A DNA stretch of 12,675 nt from NCBI GenBank assembly GCA_023392285.1, contig JAEVZK010000008.1, forward strand, positions 1 to 12,675. Reading direction: 5' to 3'. Positions within the stretch are counted from its first letter, which is position 1. Each line of letters starts with the position of its first letter. This stretch comes from Armatimonadota bacterium. GTDB taxonomy: Bacteria > Armatimonadota > Fimbriimonadia > Fimbriimonadales > Fimbriimonadaceae. Positions 5,552 through 12,201 of this stretch are shown here, piece by piece. Both the position numbers and the translations under genes were made by a program. The notes under the pieces were generated by a model that saw nothing but the letters and a program-made list of their open reading frames with translations, made no database searches and had not been told where the DNA came from.

Positions 5552-6631
5552 TTATCCGTCTGAAGCGCCGTCTTGTAAAGCACGTTCCTCCATCAGTAGC
5601 GCACGTGCCATGGATGCCTGATAAAGCAGGAGCGCGTGGTTTTCTCGCAGTTCGAACCGATCCCAGCGTAGGCCATAGAGGCCATTTTGCTCCGTCTTTG
5701 AATAGGCGAACTTGATCGCTTTTTGGGCAAGAGCACGCCAATCGTGTGATTGATCGAATTCGATCAGGAGAAGGAAGGCTTCTGCGAGATGGTGGGCAAA
5801 TGGGCCTTCATCCTTAATGGCGCCAGTCTCCCCGTCGATCCATCGAGCGGCAGCGCTTTTGGCGGTCGCCACTGCTTGCTCCAAATAGGCTTTTTGCTTG
5901 GTGACTTTGTAGAGCGCAAGCCCCGCTCGGATCATCAGTGCCGAGTTGTAGGTCCACTTCGTGCGTCCGATGGTGTTCTTCAGGCTGATGTTGTCCCAGC
6001 AGAGGCCATCTTTATCCCGCAGCTTACTGGTCCACGCATAAAGGCTCTCCGCCTCCCCCAGGTAGACCTTGGACCGAGTCGCGCTGTACAGCTTTGCCGC
6101 GAGCAGGGCAGCGGGAGCGTTGACGCAGGTGTTCTTACTCTCGCGCTTTTGCTCGCGCCAGTAGATTCCTCCGCCCAGCGAGGAGTCCTTTCCGCTGATC
6201 ACGAAGCGATAGGTGGCTTTCGCTAAATCCAGATACTTTTTCTTGCCTGATCTTTCGAAGGCTTCTACCTGAGCCAGCCCGATCCAGGCATTATCGTCGT
6301 AATAGCGGTCTGGCTGTTCTTGCTGCCCTGGCCAAACGCTGTAGCCGCCGACCCCATGTGCGTCAGTCCAATATTTTTGGAGCGCCCTTTGAGCGCGGTC
6401 AAACGCGCTGACCGACTTCTCAGAGTGGCCAATTGCGGCTGCTCGCGCCGAGAGTAGGACCCCCATGTCCCAAGCGAAAGCGGCATCATGGCTACGATTG
6501 CCCTTGGTGTCGATCCACTCGATGTAAGTGGCGGTCGACGGATTCCAGAAGCGTTCTTCGATGCGGTCCAGAAGGAGCATCCCTCTCGAAGGGGCGACGA
6601 CCGTGAGCGCGGCAAGAGCCATGAGCAACAT
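5552..6631 (-). CDS. Glycoside hydrolase family 76 protein (alpha-1,6-mannanase type)
   Basis: This encodes 359 residues. GH76 enzymes are (alpha/alpha)6-barrel hydrolases that cut alpha-1,6-mannan backbones; some act as transglycosylases. Diagnostic motifs are the paired catalytic aspartates in YYDDNAW (Asp112, Asp113), GGGIYW at 153-158 followed by the N-T-C-V-N-A-P-A-A-L run at 167-176, and WTYN at 226-229 (WTYNQG in many members, WTYNSA here). The domain covers nearly all of the protein. Residues 1-16 are hydrophobic and may be a signal peptide, but there is no basic residue before the core. In-frame TAG codons lie just before the ATG and no ribosome binding site is visible, so the start is uncertain. 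It lies downstream of the csbD terminator and looks like a single-gene unit. No other mannan-utilisation gene is nearby. Confidence 0.85.
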   Translation of the reverse strand: MLLMALAALTVVAPSRGMLLLDRIEERFWNPSTATYIEWIDTKGNRSHDAAFAWDMGVLLSARAAAIGHSEKSVSAFDRAQRALQKYWTDAHGVGGYSVWPGQQEQPDRYYDDNAWIGLAQVEAFERSGKKKYLDLAKATYRFVISGKDSSLGGGIYWREQKRESKNTCVNAPAALLAAKLYSATRSKVYLGEAESLYAWTSKLRDKDGLCWDNISLKNTIGRTKWTYNSALMIRAGLALYKVTKQKAYLEQAVATAKSAAARWIDGETGAIKDEGPFAHHLAEAFLLLIEFDQSHDWRALAQKAIKFAYSKTEQNGLYGLRWDRFELRENHALLLYQASMARALLMEERALQDGASDG

Positions 6632-6677
6632 CTACTAAGCTTACGTCTAGTCTGGCAGTTTCGACCAAACGCAATGA

Positions 6678-6709
6678 CAAGAGGCTCCGGTGAACACCGA
6701 AGCCTCTTG
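6678..6709 (-). terminator. Probable terminator of csbD
   Basis: caagaggctccggtg (6678-6692) pairs with caccgaagcctcttg (6695-6709), a 15 bp stem with one mismatch. It lies 22 bases beyond the csbD stop. On the minus strand only a weak T-containing stretch follows, so termination may be incomplete and could allow read-through into the GH76 gene. Confidence 0.65.
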
Positions 6710-6731
6710 GGCTCGAACAGCCGTCGGCGGC

Positions 6732-6938
6732 TTACTTCTGCATGTGTCGGGCGGCCCAATCATCCATTTTCTGATGAGCCTTTTCACGATCCCATCCATA
6801 TTTTTCTTGGAGTTTGGCTGCGATTTGGTCTTTCTCGCCCATCGTCTCTTCCCATTCGTTATCCGTGATGTCACCCCACTCCTCACGGGCTTTACCTTTC
6901 AACTGACCCCACTTGCCTTTTACGATGTCCCAATTCAT
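6732..6938 (-). CDS. CsbD-family stress protein
   Basis: This encodes 68 residues, the usual size of CsbD-like proteins (YjbJ in E. coli, CsbD in Bacillus), which are abundant small cytoplasmic proteins often induced by general stress and of unknown biochemical role. Family features are the opening MNWDIVKGKWGQLKGKA, followed by EEWGDITD, then the G-E-K-D-Q-I-x-x-K-L-Q-E-K-Y-G block at 34-48, and a final acidic/aromatic helix (DDWAA). The start is fixed by AAGGAGGT at 6947-6954, 8 bases upstream, the strongest Shine-Dalgarno sequence in the window. It lies 60 bases downstream of the S10 peptidase gene on the same strand, so it may be cotranscribed or have its own promoter in that gap. Confidence 0.93.
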   Translation of the reverse strand: MNWDIVKGKWGQLKGKAREEWGDITDNEWEETMGEKDQIAAKLQEKYGWDREKAHQKMDDWAARHMQK

Positions 6939-6946
6939 TCTTGTGA

Positions 6947-6954
6947 ACCTCCTT
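6947..6954 (-). promoter_or_regulatory. Strong ribosome binding site of csbD
   Basis: On the minus strand this reads AAGGAGGT, a full match to the anti-Shine-Dalgarno core, with 8 bases to the ATG. Most other genes here have weak or no such site, so csbD is probably translated at high level. Confidence 0.85.
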
Positions 6955-6998
6955 TTCCCTGTTTGACCAGGCGACCCGCAATAAGGTTTCGTTGAGAC

Positions 6999-8438
6999 CT
7001 ACAAGCTGGACTGGATGAATTCACGGATGTCGCGATGCAGCTTTCGCAGCGATTCCACGTGAACGTACATCATGTGCCCCGCTGGATATTCCGCGGTCGA
7101 AACGTTGCCTCGGAGCTCGCGATCTAATCCCATATGGGCCAGGGTGTGCTTCGTCGCAAAATATGGAGTAGCTAGATCGTAGTAGCCGGAAGCAATGAAC
7201 AGCTTCATGTGCGGGTTCTTCGCGAAAGCCTTACGGAGTTGTTCACTCACGTCTGGCGTTCCTTCCTGAGCTTTGCCCCAGTCCCAATTTTCATTGATGC
7301 CCCGGCCAAAGATGAAGTAGGGATTGTCGATCTTCCAACCAAGCACCCGTCCGATATAGTCGTTAAGCATCGCCGTGTATGGAGGCATAATCGCGCTCAT
7401 ACTTGGATCGAATTCAGGCGTTGCTAAGACGGTGTGAGGATCAATCCCCTTAAAGCGGCTGTCAAGCCGGCCGACCGTGCGACCCTGCTCTCGCAGCAGT
7501 TCCTTACAAAATTGGTGGATGTTGATCCGAAGATTGGTGAGCTCGATGAAACGCTCGCTCAGGCCTGTGTATTGGGCGAGCTTCGAGACTACCGAGGCGC
7601 GGGTTTCTTCATCGAGCAGGTCACCTTGTGCAAGGGCTGCGCTATATTCACCGGTCGCAAATCGCTCGACTTCCGGCAAGAAGTCTTCCAACTTCGTACC
7701 AGCACCCGCCTTGCCATGAAAGTGAGCCGTCGCCGCGTAGGTGGGAAGGAACAACACGTTCGGCAAGTCGTTACCCTTAAACCATCTCGCGGTCAAGAAA
7801 TTAAGGATCGACGAGACGAGGACGATGCCGTTGAAGGCCACGCCTAAGTCGATCAGGTGAGAAGCCAAACCCGCGGCCCGCGTGGTGCCATAACTTTCCC
7901 CGACCAGATACAGAGGCGACGCCCAACGGTCGCTGCGAGTGAGATAGAGGCGGATGAACTCGCCGATGCTCTCCACGTCGCCTTCCAAGCCGAAGAATTC
8001 CTTTGCCGTCTCCTTATCCTTTGCTCGGCTGTACCCCGTACCCACCGGATCTATAAAGACGAGATCCGTCTCGGCAAGCCAAGATTCCTCGTTGTCGAGC
8101 AACTGATAGGGGGCTGGGGGCAATCCGCCATCATCGAGCAACTTGACACGCTTTGGACCTACCGCACCAAGGTGCAGCCAAACCGATGATGAGCCGGGTC
8201 CACCATTAAAGGAGAACATCAGCGGGCGGGGCTGGTCACTCTTGACGGTGTAGGCGATATAGAAAATTCTCGCCTTTGGCTTGCCGTTTTCGTCGTTCAA
8301 CGGTAAGTATCCGGCGGTGGCGGTGTAGCTCAGCAGTTGGCCGTCTACCTCGATCGAATGATCGGACGTGACCGGCAACCGCTCTAAGTCCAGCGGAAAT
8401 TCGTCCTTCTTCTGTGTTGGCTCTGTCAAGTCGCTCAT
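6999..8438 (-). CDS. Serine carboxypeptidase-like protein, peptidase family S10
   Basis: This encodes 479 residues of alpha/beta-hydrolase type. S10 enzymes remove C-terminal amino acids, usually at acid pH. The whole catalytic layout is visible: oxyanion-hole motif GGPGSS at 79-84, FIDPVGTGYS at 128-137, nucleophile Ser182 in GESYG (180-184), acid Asp421 in SGYYDLATP, and base His455 in PAGHMMY. The length fits bacterial S10 proteins. The N-terminus is polar (MSDLTEPTQKKDEF) with no signal peptide, whereas many S10 enzymes are secreted or vacuolar, so a cytoplasmic location or a different start is possible. The ATG has no clear ribosome binding site; an 8 bp dyad lies just upstream. Confidence 0.93.
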   Translation of the reverse strand: MSDLTEPTQKKDEFPLDLERLPVTSDHSIEVDGQLLSYTATAGYLPLNDENGKPKARIFYIAYTVKSDQPRPLMFSFNGGPGSSSVWLHLGAVGPKRVKLLDDGGLPPAPYQLLDNEESWLAETDLVFIDPVGTGYSRAKDKETAKEFFGLEGDVESIGEFIRLYLTRSDRWASPLYLVGESYGTTRAAGLASHLIDLGVAFNGIVLVSSILNFLTARWFKGNDLPNVLFLPTYAATAHFHGKAGAGTKLEDFLPEVERFATGEYSAALAQGDLLDEETRASVVSKLAQYTGLSERFIELTNLRINIHQFCKELLREQGRTVGRLDSRFKGIDPHTVLATPEFDPSMSAIMPPYTAMLNDYIGRVLGWKIDNPYFIFGRGINENWDWGKAQEGTPDVSEQLRKAFAKNPHMKLFIASGYYDLATPYFATKHTLAHMGLDRELRGNVSTAEYPAGHMMYVHVESLRKLHRDIREFIQSSL

Positions 8439-8450
8439 GGGTCAAGCTTA

Positions 8451-8480
8451 CTCGTGGAGAGAATCGAGAAGTTCCACGAG
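8451..8480. promoter_or_regulatory. 8 bp dyad upstream of the S10 peptidase gene
   Basis: ctcgtgga (8451-8458) and tccacgag (8473-8480) are perfect inverted copies 14 bases apart. The near half-site is 12 bases from the peptidase ATG and the far one is 10 bases from the T-run of the upstream terminator. It may be an operator or a leader hairpin. The gap between terminator and start codon is only 52 bases, so it must overlap or neighbour any promoter here. Confidence 0.4.
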
Positions 8481-8490
8481 GACAGACACG

Positions 8491-8526
8491 AAAAAGCGGA
8501 CAGTGGAGATCTTCTTCACTGTCCGC
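8491..8526 (-). terminator. Rho-independent terminator after the TPR gene
   Basis: A perfect 10 bp stem, gcggacagtg / cactgtccgc (8496-8505 and 8517-8526), has an 11-base loop and is followed on the minus strand by five T residues (8495-8491). It begins 22 bases past the stop codon of the TPR gene and should end the upstream four-gene unit. Confidence 0.92.
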
Positions 8527-8548
8527 AGCCGAGGGTTCAATTGGGAGC

Positions 8549-10219
8549 TTACTTTCCTGGGGGTACCAACACAACCGCACGCCCACCGGTTGAGAAGTAG
8601 ATCCAAGCTTGCTGCACCTTCGGCAGTTCGCGTCCGGCGAGGTTTACCGCGTCTATCTTTCCAGCCTTTGCATTCTCAGATTGAGCAAGATCGCGCAGTT
8701 GGTTCGCCATTGGATTGGAGCCAGTGGCGTTGGCGGTTGCGGCGGCTGAATAGGCGTAGTGGGCGGCTGCGTATTGAGGTGCAGCCTTGACAGCCGCTTC
8801 GCCATACTTGAGCGCATCGGCGTTGTTGCCTTGATACAGGTTCGCCAAGGTAATTCCCACTAGAGCTGGGGACGAAGAATCGTTCGCGAGCAGAGCGGCC
8901 TCGTACAGGGACTTGGCGTACGCGACGCTGGCTTCCGCACTCTTCTTGTCCATCGTGCCTCGCACGGCCCCTCCGAGCACCTGATTGGCAGCCTCGATGT
9001 ACATGTCGTAGTTGGTTGGTTCAGCGAGAAGCGAGCGCTGCAGATACTTGCGGGCGGTCGGATAATCCTGCAAACGATTGTAGAGAGCGGAGGCGAAGTA
9101 GTTCACTTCGGTGCGCTGACTCTCGTTCTGGGTGAGCGACTTGGCAAGCTGCTGCAGAACGTCGGTTCGGCCTCGCTTAAGGGCAATGTAGGCTTGGGCC
9201 GACTTCACGCCAAGGTCATCGGGATCGTTTAGGATGCCCTCGCGCAAGGCATCATCCGCCTTTTGAGAGTTGCCAAGTTCCGTCTGAAGCACCGCGTCCA
9301 ACGCATTGCCATAGGCATCAAACGAGCCGTAGCGTCGCACGTTATCGAGTGCCTCCCGCGCGTCTACGAAGCGATTTGCTCGAAGGTACGCATAAATCAG
9401 GCGGTCGGCAACTGCGTTGTTCTTCGGATCTACGCGGAAGGGCTGCGCAAGCTGACCAATTGCGGTCGAGTAGCGACCCGCTTTAAGCGCCAAGTCGACG
9501 TAGGCGATTCGATTCGAGTCGTTGACCTCGCCGAACGAATCCATCTGCATGTCGAGAACCTTGCGGCGAGCCTCAACCGCAGCCTTCAAGCCATCTTGAA
9601 TGACCGTGTTCGTGTCCTTGACATCGCCTCCACGATTGATCGTCGAAAACACTCGAGTCAGGTTGATCGCAGCGATCATGTCCAAGGCTTCGGTGTTCTT
9701 GGGATCGAGGCTTGCCGCGTCCTCAGCATTGATCTGAGCCTTGTCGAGCACGCCTTTGCCGAAGTAGCCACGGGCAAGATACAGCTTGCCCATCGAGCTC
9801 TTCGCATCAGCCTTCAGAGCCAGTCGAGCCGAAGCGATCGCATCATCCCAATTGCTGTTGGTTAAGGCCTCTTTTGCGTTGTTCAGGTGAAAATCGACGC
9901 CTTTGCCAACGCCGTTGTCGATTTTAACGGTGATCGCCTTCGAGATGTTTTCGCCTTCGGTGGTGTAAGCCTTGAAGGTGATCTTCAAATCGCCATCATC
10001 TTCGCCAAGAGTGTCGAGCGTGAACTCATAAGGAACGCTTGTGTCGATTCGAGGGCTCTCGCTTCCAACGTACAGCTCCACCTGGGTCACCGGGTTCTTC
10101 GATTGAACCGACACGACGAATTTCTTTTCACCCGAAATCACGTCGCCATCCTTAAGGTTGACGTTCATGGCCAGCTTTTGACCGGCTAAAAGGGCTAATG
10201 CGACAAAGGAACCAATCAT
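8549..10219 (-). CDS. Exported protein with Ig-like domain and TPR repeats
   Basis: This encodes 556 residues from the ATG at 10219; a TTG nine bases upstream is an alternative start. Residues 1-17 form a signal peptide (MIGSFVALALLAGQ core), so the protein is exported. Residues 19-102 look like a single Ig-like beta-sandwich: paired strands, a P-Y-E-F-T-L-D-T-L motif and a closing strand I-T-V-K-I-D. From about residue 108 to 490 the sequence is a run of tetratricopeptide helices. Recognisable units include LYLARGYFGKGVLDKAQINA, the repeat ending S-L-D-P-K-N-T-E-A-L, and a late one with LANLYQGNNADALKYGEAAV. TPR arrays are protein-binding scaffolds, so a role in an envelope complex is likely, with unknown partner. 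No enzymatic motif is seen. It lies 66 bases after the P-II gene and ends before the terminator at 8491-8526. Confidence 0.85.
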   Translation of the reverse strand: MIGSFVALALLAGQKLAMNVNLKDGDVISGEKKFVVSVQSKNPVTQVELYVGSESPRIDTSVPYEFTLDTLGEDDGDLKITFKAYTTEGENISKAITVKIDNGVGKGVDFHLNNAKEALTNSNWDDAIASARLALKADAKSSMGKLYLARGYFGKGVLDKAQINAEDAASLDPKNTEALDMIAAINLTRVFSTINRGGDVKDTNTVIQDGLKAAVEARRKVLDMQMDSFGEVNDSNRIAYVDLALKAGRYSTAIGQLAQPFRVDPKNNAVADRLIYAYLRANRFVDAREALDNVRRYGSFDAYGNALDAVLQTELGNSQKADDALREGILNDPDDLGVKSAQAYIALKRGRTDVLQQLAKSLTQNESQRTEVNYFASALYNRLQDYPTARKYLQRSLLAEPTNYDMYIEAANQVLGGAVRGTMDKKSAEASVAYAKSLYEAALLANDSSSPALVGITLANLYQGNNADALKYGEAAVKAAPQYAAAHYAYSAAATANATGSNPMANQLRDLAQSENAKAGKIDAVNLAGRELPKVQQAWIYFSTGGRAVVLVPPGK

Positions 10220-10285
10220 TTTTATCAATCCGAATGCAAGGCTATCTTGCAGAAGTATGACGGATAAATACGCCAGACCATTCGA

Positions 10286-10618
10286 CTAGATTGCCAACGA
10301 GCCTCGCTCCAAGGTTCTAATACGCACCGCATCGAGGATTGGCTCGATAAAAATCTTGCCGTCGCCCGGCTTGTCGGTGCGCGCATGATTGATGATCGCA
10401 GCCACAACTTCTTCCTTCAAATGATCTTCGCAAACCACTTCAATCCGAGATCGCATGCGCAAAACATCCACCTCGGTGAGGAACCGAACTTCCTTCTCGT
10501 CCGAGTTGCCACGCCCCTTGACGTCGCTCACATTCAAACCGCTGACACCGGTAACCGCGATCGCCGACTTCACTTCCTCCAACTGGTGAGGTCGAATAAA
10601 CGCAATGATTCGAATCAT
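10286..10618 (-). CDS. Divergent P-II family signalling protein
   Basis: This encodes 110 residues that align without gaps to GlnB/GlnK up to residue 37. P-II trimers sense ATP/ADP and 2-oxoglutarate and regulate transporters or enzymes through the T-loop. ATP-site elements are kept: VKGRG at 33-37, the B-loop GDGKIF at 85-90, and Arg99 and Arg101 in RIRT. Key T-loop features are not. The loop is two residues shorter than in E. coli GlnB, Gln39 (which helps bind Mg-ATP and 2-oxoglutarate) is Ser, Lys58 is replaced by Arg56, and there is no tyrosine in the whole protein, so uridylylation at Tyr51 is impossible. Its start overlaps the upstream gene by ATGA. No amtB, glnA or glnD is present in the window. 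It is surely P-II superfamily; its ligand and target are unknown. Confidence 0.92.
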   Translation of the reverse strand: MIRIIAFIRPHQLEEVKSAIAVTGVSGLNVSDVKGRGNSDEKEVRFLTEVDVLRMRSRIEVVCEDHLKEEVVAAIINHARTDKPGDGKIFIEPILDAVRIRTLERGSLAI

Positions 10619-11001
10619 TCTTCGACGCCTTTCATCAGCGCGGAAGGGAGTCGATATTTCTTCATCCAGTCCTTAGCCAAATCATTCATGCCGCCGCTTC
10701 CCACCGTACATTCCAGCACCTTCCAATGCCCTTTGCTCTTGTGGAGAAGCGCCATCGCTTGTCCGTCGCCCTGATGCTTTGGATTCACAAAGGGAATCTG
10801 GGAATAGAGAAAGGCATAGTCGCCGCAGCGGCGAACGATGTCGCCCGTCACGCGAACGGGATAGGCGACATTCGGCTTGATCGCCACGCCAACCAATTTA
10901 ACGATTTCGCGAAAGTCGGCGGAGCGACGAGAGACCGTCTTGATCTGCGCCAAGGCGAAGGTACAGAGGGCAAGAACTAAGAGAACGCTGATCTTCCGCA
11001 T
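10615..11001 (-). CDS. Small exported protein, unknown function
   Basis: This encodes 128 residues. MRKISVLLVLALCTFALAQ is a typical signal peptide with predicted cleavage near residue 18, so the protein is periplasmic or secreted. The mature part is alpha/beta in pattern and ends with a motif I have seen in small exported proteins: A-L-L-H-K-S-K-G-H-W-K-V-L (84-96), then a Gly-rich turn and W-M-K-K-Y-R-L-P (112-119). Cys59 and Cys98 could form a disulfide. I cannot name the family. The gene is 7 bases downstream of topoisomerase IB and overlaps the P-II start by four bases (ATGA), so it is translated together with P-II. A secreted protein coupled to cytosolic P-II is unexpected. Confidence 0.75.
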   Translation of the reverse strand: MRKISVLLVLALCTFALAQIKTVSRRSADFREIVKLVGVAIKPNVAYPVRVTGDIVRRCGDYAFLYSQIPFVNPKHQGDGQAMALLHKSKGHWKVLECTVGSGGMNDLAKDWMKKYRLPSALMKGVEE

Positions 11002-11008
11002 CTTCTGA

Positions 11009-12100
11009 TTATGCGGCTTTGCGCTTCTTCTTGCGATCAGGATTTGCGGGAAGCGTCTCGTGCTGCAGCATATCGATCAGGGCGGCTTCCGCGCAGCGCA
11101 CGAAATCTTCCACGTTTTCCGCTTCCTCCGGATGAGTCTTCAAGAAGCCACGCAACGTGTTGTGCTCGAAAGCATCCAGTACCACCGGATGCACATAGCT
11201 CTTGCGGCAGATCGCGGGAGTGTTTCCAAGTTGCTGAGATACCGCCTTCATCACCGCCGTCACCGCCTTTTTCAAACCCATCTTCGAAGGCGGCACGTCG
11301 CGATGGCTCAGCTCCGTCAGCGCGAGCACGGTGCCCCACCAAGTCCGAAAATCTTTCGCCGTGAAGTGCTCGCCGCCCGAAAGCTCCTGAAGGTACGCAT
11401 TCACATCGGAGGAACTCACGCTGCAGCGCTTGCCGGAATCATCTAAGTATTGAAACAGTTCCTGTCCGGGAAGCTCCTGCAGTTTCTTGATCACCCGAGC
11501 GAGCCGCCGGTCGTGAATATCGATTCGGTGCTTGATCTTGCTCTTTCCAAGAAAATTGAACTCGATATGCTCGCCGTGAATCGAGACGTGGCGAGTGCGC
11601 ATCGTTGTCAGGCCAAAGGATTTATTCTCCTTCGCATACTCCTCATTGCCGACTCGGATCAAAGATTTTTCAAGAAGGTACACGATGACGGCCAGAACTT
11701 TCCTTTCCGGAAAGCCTTTCAGCCGCAGATCGTGATCCATGCCCTCCCGAATTTTGGGCAGCGCCTGGCCAAAGTGAAGCATGCGCTTGAACTTGTTCTC
11801 GTCCTGAAGTTTGCGGAAATCAGGGTGATAGCGATATTGCTTGCGACCTCGCGCATCGAGGCCGGTCGCCTGCAGATGGCCTCGCTCATCCATGCAGATC
11901 CAGACATCGCGATACGCAGGCGGAATCGCGAGCTTGCGAATCCGGTCCAGATCGGCCGCATCGCGCACCGGGCGGCCATCGAAATATCGGTAGCTCCACC
12001 CTTTCCCTGCCTTCCGACGGCTAATCCCAGGCATCGAGTCGGTCGTATAATGAAGCCCGGCTGACTCGGCCGCTTCGATGATTGCAGGACTGGCGGACAT
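11009..12100 (-). CDS. DNA topoisomerase IB (poxvirus/Deinococcus type)
   Basis: This encodes 363 residues. The enzyme relaxes supercoiled DNA by a reversible 3'-phosphotyrosyl nick, without ATP or metal. The N-terminal DNA-binding domain (about 20-95) has GWSYRYFDG at 34-42 and IPPAYRDVWIC at 59-69. The catalytic domain contains Arg149 (SLIRVGNEEY), Lys186 (FLGKSK), Arg252 (KDFRTWWGT), Asn293 (LGNTPA) and the nucleophile Tyr302 (CRKSYVHP). As recalled, Deinococcus TopIB also has Asn where vaccinia has His265, and its catalytic residues (137, 174, 239, 280, 289) have the same spacing to within one residue. The C-terminus is a lysine-rich tail (RKKKRKAA). No clear ribosome binding site precedes the ATG. 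It heads a probable four-gene operon and is divergent from the Doc/Fic-like gene. Confidence 0.96.
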   Translation of the reverse strand: MSASPAIIEAAESAGLHYTTDSMPGISRRKAGKGWSYRYFDGRPVRDAADLDRIRKLAIPPAYRDVWICMDERGHLQATGLDARGRKQYRYHPDFRKLQDENKFKRMLHFGQALPKIREGMDHDLRLKGFPERKVLAVIVYLLEKSLIRVGNEEYAKENKSFGLTTMRTRHVSIHGEHIEFNFLGKSKIKHRIDIHDRRLARVIKKLQELPGQELFQYLDDSGKRCSVSSSDVNAYLQELSGGEHFTAKDFRTWWGTVLALTELSHRDVPPSKMGLKKAVTAVMKAVSQQLGNTPAICRKSYVHPVVLDAFEHNTLRGFLKTHPEEAENVEDFVRCAEAALIDMLQHETLPANPDRKKKRKAA

Positions 12101-12158
12101 CGCAGGAACTTTGACTGCGCGCGTCGCTCCGCTTGTTCATCCGAATCAAGCTTAAATT

Positions 12159-12176
12159 GTGCCCTGAAAGGGGCAC
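12159..12176. repeat. Short hairpin in the divergent gap
   Basis: gtgccc-tgaaag-gggcac is a 6 bp stem with a 6-base loop, lying 26 bases before the start of the Doc/Fic-like gene and 59 bases before topoisomerase IB. An operator or leader hairpin are both possible. I see no convincing promoter pair for either divergent gene in 12101-12201. Confidence 0.3.
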
Positions 12177-12201
12177 GGGCGGGTAAATTAAGGGCTGTCG
12201 A

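Noticed and set aside
9263..9865. Open frame of 200 codons on the plus strand
   Set aside because: It is antisense to the TPR gene, a mirror of its codon use, with no ribosome site and no recognisable motif.
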